Source of the DNA: Sphingobium terrigena
GTDB lineage: Bacteria > Pseudomonadota > Alphaproteobacteria > Sphingomonadales > Sphingomonadaceae
Assembly: GCF_003591655.1 (NCBI RefSeq)
Contig: NZ_QVRA01000007.1
Location: 62,001 to 126,000 of the forward strand
Reading direction: 5' to 3'
DNA: 64,000 nt
Position numbers and translations under genes: made by a program. Positions 62,352 through 64,000 of this stretch are shown here, in pieces (the stretch's first letter is position 1; each line of letters starts with the position of its first letter). The notes beneath the pieces were generated by a model, which saw nothing but the letters and a program-made list of their open reading frames with translations, was not told the origin of the DNA and searched no databases.

Positions 62352-62825
62352 ATGACGATGCGTAACTTTGACCTGACCCCCTATCGCCGCTCGACCGTTG
62401 GGTTCGATCGCCTGTTCGACCTCATTGAAAACAACGCGCGCTTGAGCCAGGGCGACAATTATCCGCCCTTCAACATCGAACGGCTCTCGGAAGATCGCTA
62501 TCGCGTGACGCTGGCTGTAGCGGGCTTCCGTCCTGACGAGATCGACATCACGGCCCAGCAGAATCTGCTCCAGGTGATCGGTCGCAAGGATGAAGGGTCG
62601 CCAGCCGACCGGTCCAAATATCTGCATGTCGGCATCGCCAACCGCAGCTTCGAGCGGCGGTTTGAGCTGGCCGATTTCGTGCGGGTGGAAAAGGCGGACC
62701 TTGCCGATGGGCTGCTGGTGATCGACCTGCTGCGCGAAGTGCCGGAAGCGATGAAGCCCAAGAAGATCGCCATCAACGGCGGTCAGCTTGTGGAGATCAC
62801 CGCCAAGGATCGCGACGCGGCCTGA
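62352..62825 (+). CDS. Hsp20-family small heat-shock protein (IbpA-like)
   Basis: 157 residues. Holdase that binds unfolded proteins. The N-terminal MRNFDLTPYRRSTVGFDRLF is typical of alphaproteobacterial IbpA-like proteins. The alpha-crystallin domain spans about 35-130 (YPPFNIERLSEDRYRVTLAV, then FERRFELADFVRVEKADLAD) and is followed by a short tail. An ATG six bases downstream (62358) is an alternative start and fits the family slightly better. The gene has its own heat-shock promoter, thermometer-like leader and terminator. Confidence 0.93.
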   Translation: MTMRNFDLTPYRRSTVGFDRLFDLIENNARLSQGDNYPPFNIERLSEDRYRVTLAVAGFRPDEIDITAQQNLLQVIGRKDEGSPADRSKYLHVGIANRSFERRFELADFVRVEKADLADGLLVIDLLREVPEAMKPKKIAINGGQLVEITAKDRDAA

Positions 62826-62836
62826 TAGACAAATCG

Positions 62837-62868
62837 GGGCGCAGCCTGCCAAAGGCTGCGCCCTTTTT
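62837..62868 (+). terminator. Rho-independent terminator of hsp20
   Basis: GGGCGCAGCC and GGCTGCGCCC form a 10-bp stem followed by TTTTT. The T-run overlaps the stop codon of the converging kup gene. Confidence 0.88.
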
Positions 62869-64000
62869 ATATCTCGACCTGGCTGCCCAGTTCGACCACG
62901 CGGTTGGTGGGCAAGCGGAAAAATTCCATCGCGCTTTCCGCGTTGCGCAACATCCAGGCGAAGATTTTTTCCCGCCATAGCGGCATACCCGGCTTGGCCG
63001 ATGGCAGCAGCGTCTGGCGCGCCAGGAAGAAGCTGGTGTCCATCATCTTGAACGCCTGACCGCAGCCAGCGACATTTTTGAGCGCAGCAGGGACGTCCGG
63101 CTCCTGCATGAAGCCGAATTGCAGCACCATGCGGAAAAAGCCGCGGCCCAGATCCTCCAGCTTGCAGCGCCCGTCATCCTCGACCACCGGGACGTCCCTG
63201 ATCTTGACGGTCAGCAGGATCACCCGTTCGTGCAGCACCTTGTTATGTTTCAGGTTGTGGAGCAGCGCATGGGGAACGCCGTCGGGCGTTGACGTCATGA
63301 ACACCGCCGTGCCGGGAACACGCACCGCGCTGTTGGCGGCGGAGGCGACGAATACCGGGATCGGCATGGCCGCTTCGCGCAGACGATCCTGCACCAGACG
63401 GCGACCACGCGACCAGGTGGTCAGCAGGGTGAAGATGACGAAGCCGATCAGCAGCGGGAACCAGCCGCCATCTGGCACCTTGGTGAGGTTCGCGGCGAGA
63501 TAGGCGCCGTCGACCAGATAGAAGATCCCCAGCACCGGTGCGGCATAATACCATTTCCATTTCCACAGACGGTAGAGAACCACCGTCAGCAGCACATTGT
63601 CGATGAACATGGCGCCTGTGACCGCGATGCCATAGGCGGCGGTCAGGTTGGACGATGTCCTGAAGGTCAGCACCAGCAGAATGACCATGACCATCAGCCC
63701 CCAATTGATCAGGGGAATGTAGATCTGGCCCGCCGTTGCGGCGCTGGTATGGGCGATGCGCAGGCGGGGCATGAAGCCCAGCTGGATTGCCTGTTGCGTG
63801 ACCGAGAAGGCGCCGGAGATGACCGCCTGCGATGCGATGATCGCGGCCATGGTGGCCAGCACGATCAGCGGCAATTGCCCCCATTGCGGCGCGAGATTGT
63901 AGAAGGGGCTGTGCAGCGCAGCGGCGCCCTCGCGGAACAGCAAAGCGCCCTGCCCCATATAGTTGAGCATCAGCGCGGGCAGGACGAAGGCCAGCCAGGA
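62867..64000 (-). CDS. kup: Kup-type potassium uptake protein (3' part)
   Basis: C-terminal 377 or so residues; the gene continues beyond the window. Membrane segments are followed by a cytoplasmic tail. Family marks: [48 protein letters not shown] and [14 protein letters not shown]. It would import potassium with protons. The C-terminal domain ([20 protein letters not shown]) is complete and ends within the hsp20 terminator. Confidence 0.94.
   Translation of the reverse strand, partial: SWLAFVLPALMLNYMGQGALLFREGAAALHSPFYNLAPQWGQLPLIVLATMAAIIASQAVISGAFSVTQQAIQLGFMPRLRIAHTSAATAGQIYIPLINWGLMVMVILLVLTFRTSSNLTAAYGIAVTGAMFIDNVLLTVVLYRLWKWKWYYAAPVLGIFYLVDGAYLAANLTKVPDGGWFPLLIGFVIFTLLTTWSRGRRLVQDRLREAAMPIPVFVASAANSAVRVPGTAVFMTSTPDGVPHALLHNLKHNKVLHERVILLTVKIRDVPVVEDDGRCKLEDLGRGFFRMVLQFGFMQEPDVPAALKNVAGCGQAFKMMDTSFFLARQTLLPSAKPGMPLWREKIFAWMLRNAESAMEFFRLPTNRVVELGSQVEI

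Noticed and set aside
1..64000. CRISPR array, tRNA or rRNA genes
   Set aside because: No regular direct repeats with spacers, no cloverleaf with T-loop consensus and no rRNA segments were seen on reading through.

Overview
This window looks like chromosomal DNA from a sphingomonad (order Sphingomonadales, most like Sphingobium). Evidence: high GC; a TonB-receptor-led starch/maltodextrin locus; a C4-type 5-aminolevulinate synthase (the alphaproteobacterial route to haem); an alphaproteobacterial SOS box (GTTC-N7-GTTC); a spermidine route through carboxy(nor)spermidine; and short palindromic intergenic repeats of a style common in sphingomonads. The genus is an inference. No rRNA, tRNA or CRISPR array was seen.

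Layout. (1) 0.1-0.4 kb: a GIY-YIG nuclease-like gene framed by inverted repeats. (2) 0.97-12.25 kb: a maltodextrin locus with a TonB-dependent receptor, a LacI-type regulator, an exported GH13 amylase, a GH13 alpha-glucosidase, a GH97 alpha-glucosidase and an MFS sugar transporter. The palindrome ATACGTAT lies in front of the receptor and between the divergent regulator and amylase, so it is the likely operator. (3) 12.26-29.66 kb: an accessory island, probably a decayed or mobilisable integrative element. It has IS3 and IS5 relics at its left edge, a Ti-type relaxase (traA) divergent from traC/traD with a recognisable oriT between them, decayed spacer DNA with small orphan genes, a compact three-gene operon of nucleotidyltransferase/HEPN-like and sigma-region-4-like proteins, a long ParB-like protein, an AlpA regulator, a TumE-TumA toxin-antitoxin pair and a large serine recombinase that abuts the 3' end of dprA. 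No coupling protein or type IV secretion genes are present. (4) 29.67-64 kb: ordinary chromosomal housekeeping genes: dprA-plsY, murI, hemA, btaAB (betaine lipid synthesis), an exonuclease/ATP-dependent DNA ligase pair, a fasciclin protein, a polyamine cluster, a minus-strand run from an ETF-ubiquinone oxidoreductase to an RNA methyltransferase, a UDG-like/lytic transglycosylase/moaB run, a radical SAM gene with an SOS box, dnaE, lolD-lolC, an hsp20 gene and the 3' part of kup.

The parts most worth a second look are: the HEPN/sigma-4 operon at 20.4-23.1 kb, which I cannot assign to a named system; the TumE-TumA promoter, where an inverted repeat fills the space between -35 and -10 and the toxin mRNA looks leaderless; three candidate RNA elements (a speF-like leader before the ornithine/lysine decarboxylase, a ROSE-like thermometer before hsp20, and an unassigned transcript ending in a strong terminator at 62.14 kb); and the SOS box upstream of the radical SAM gene.
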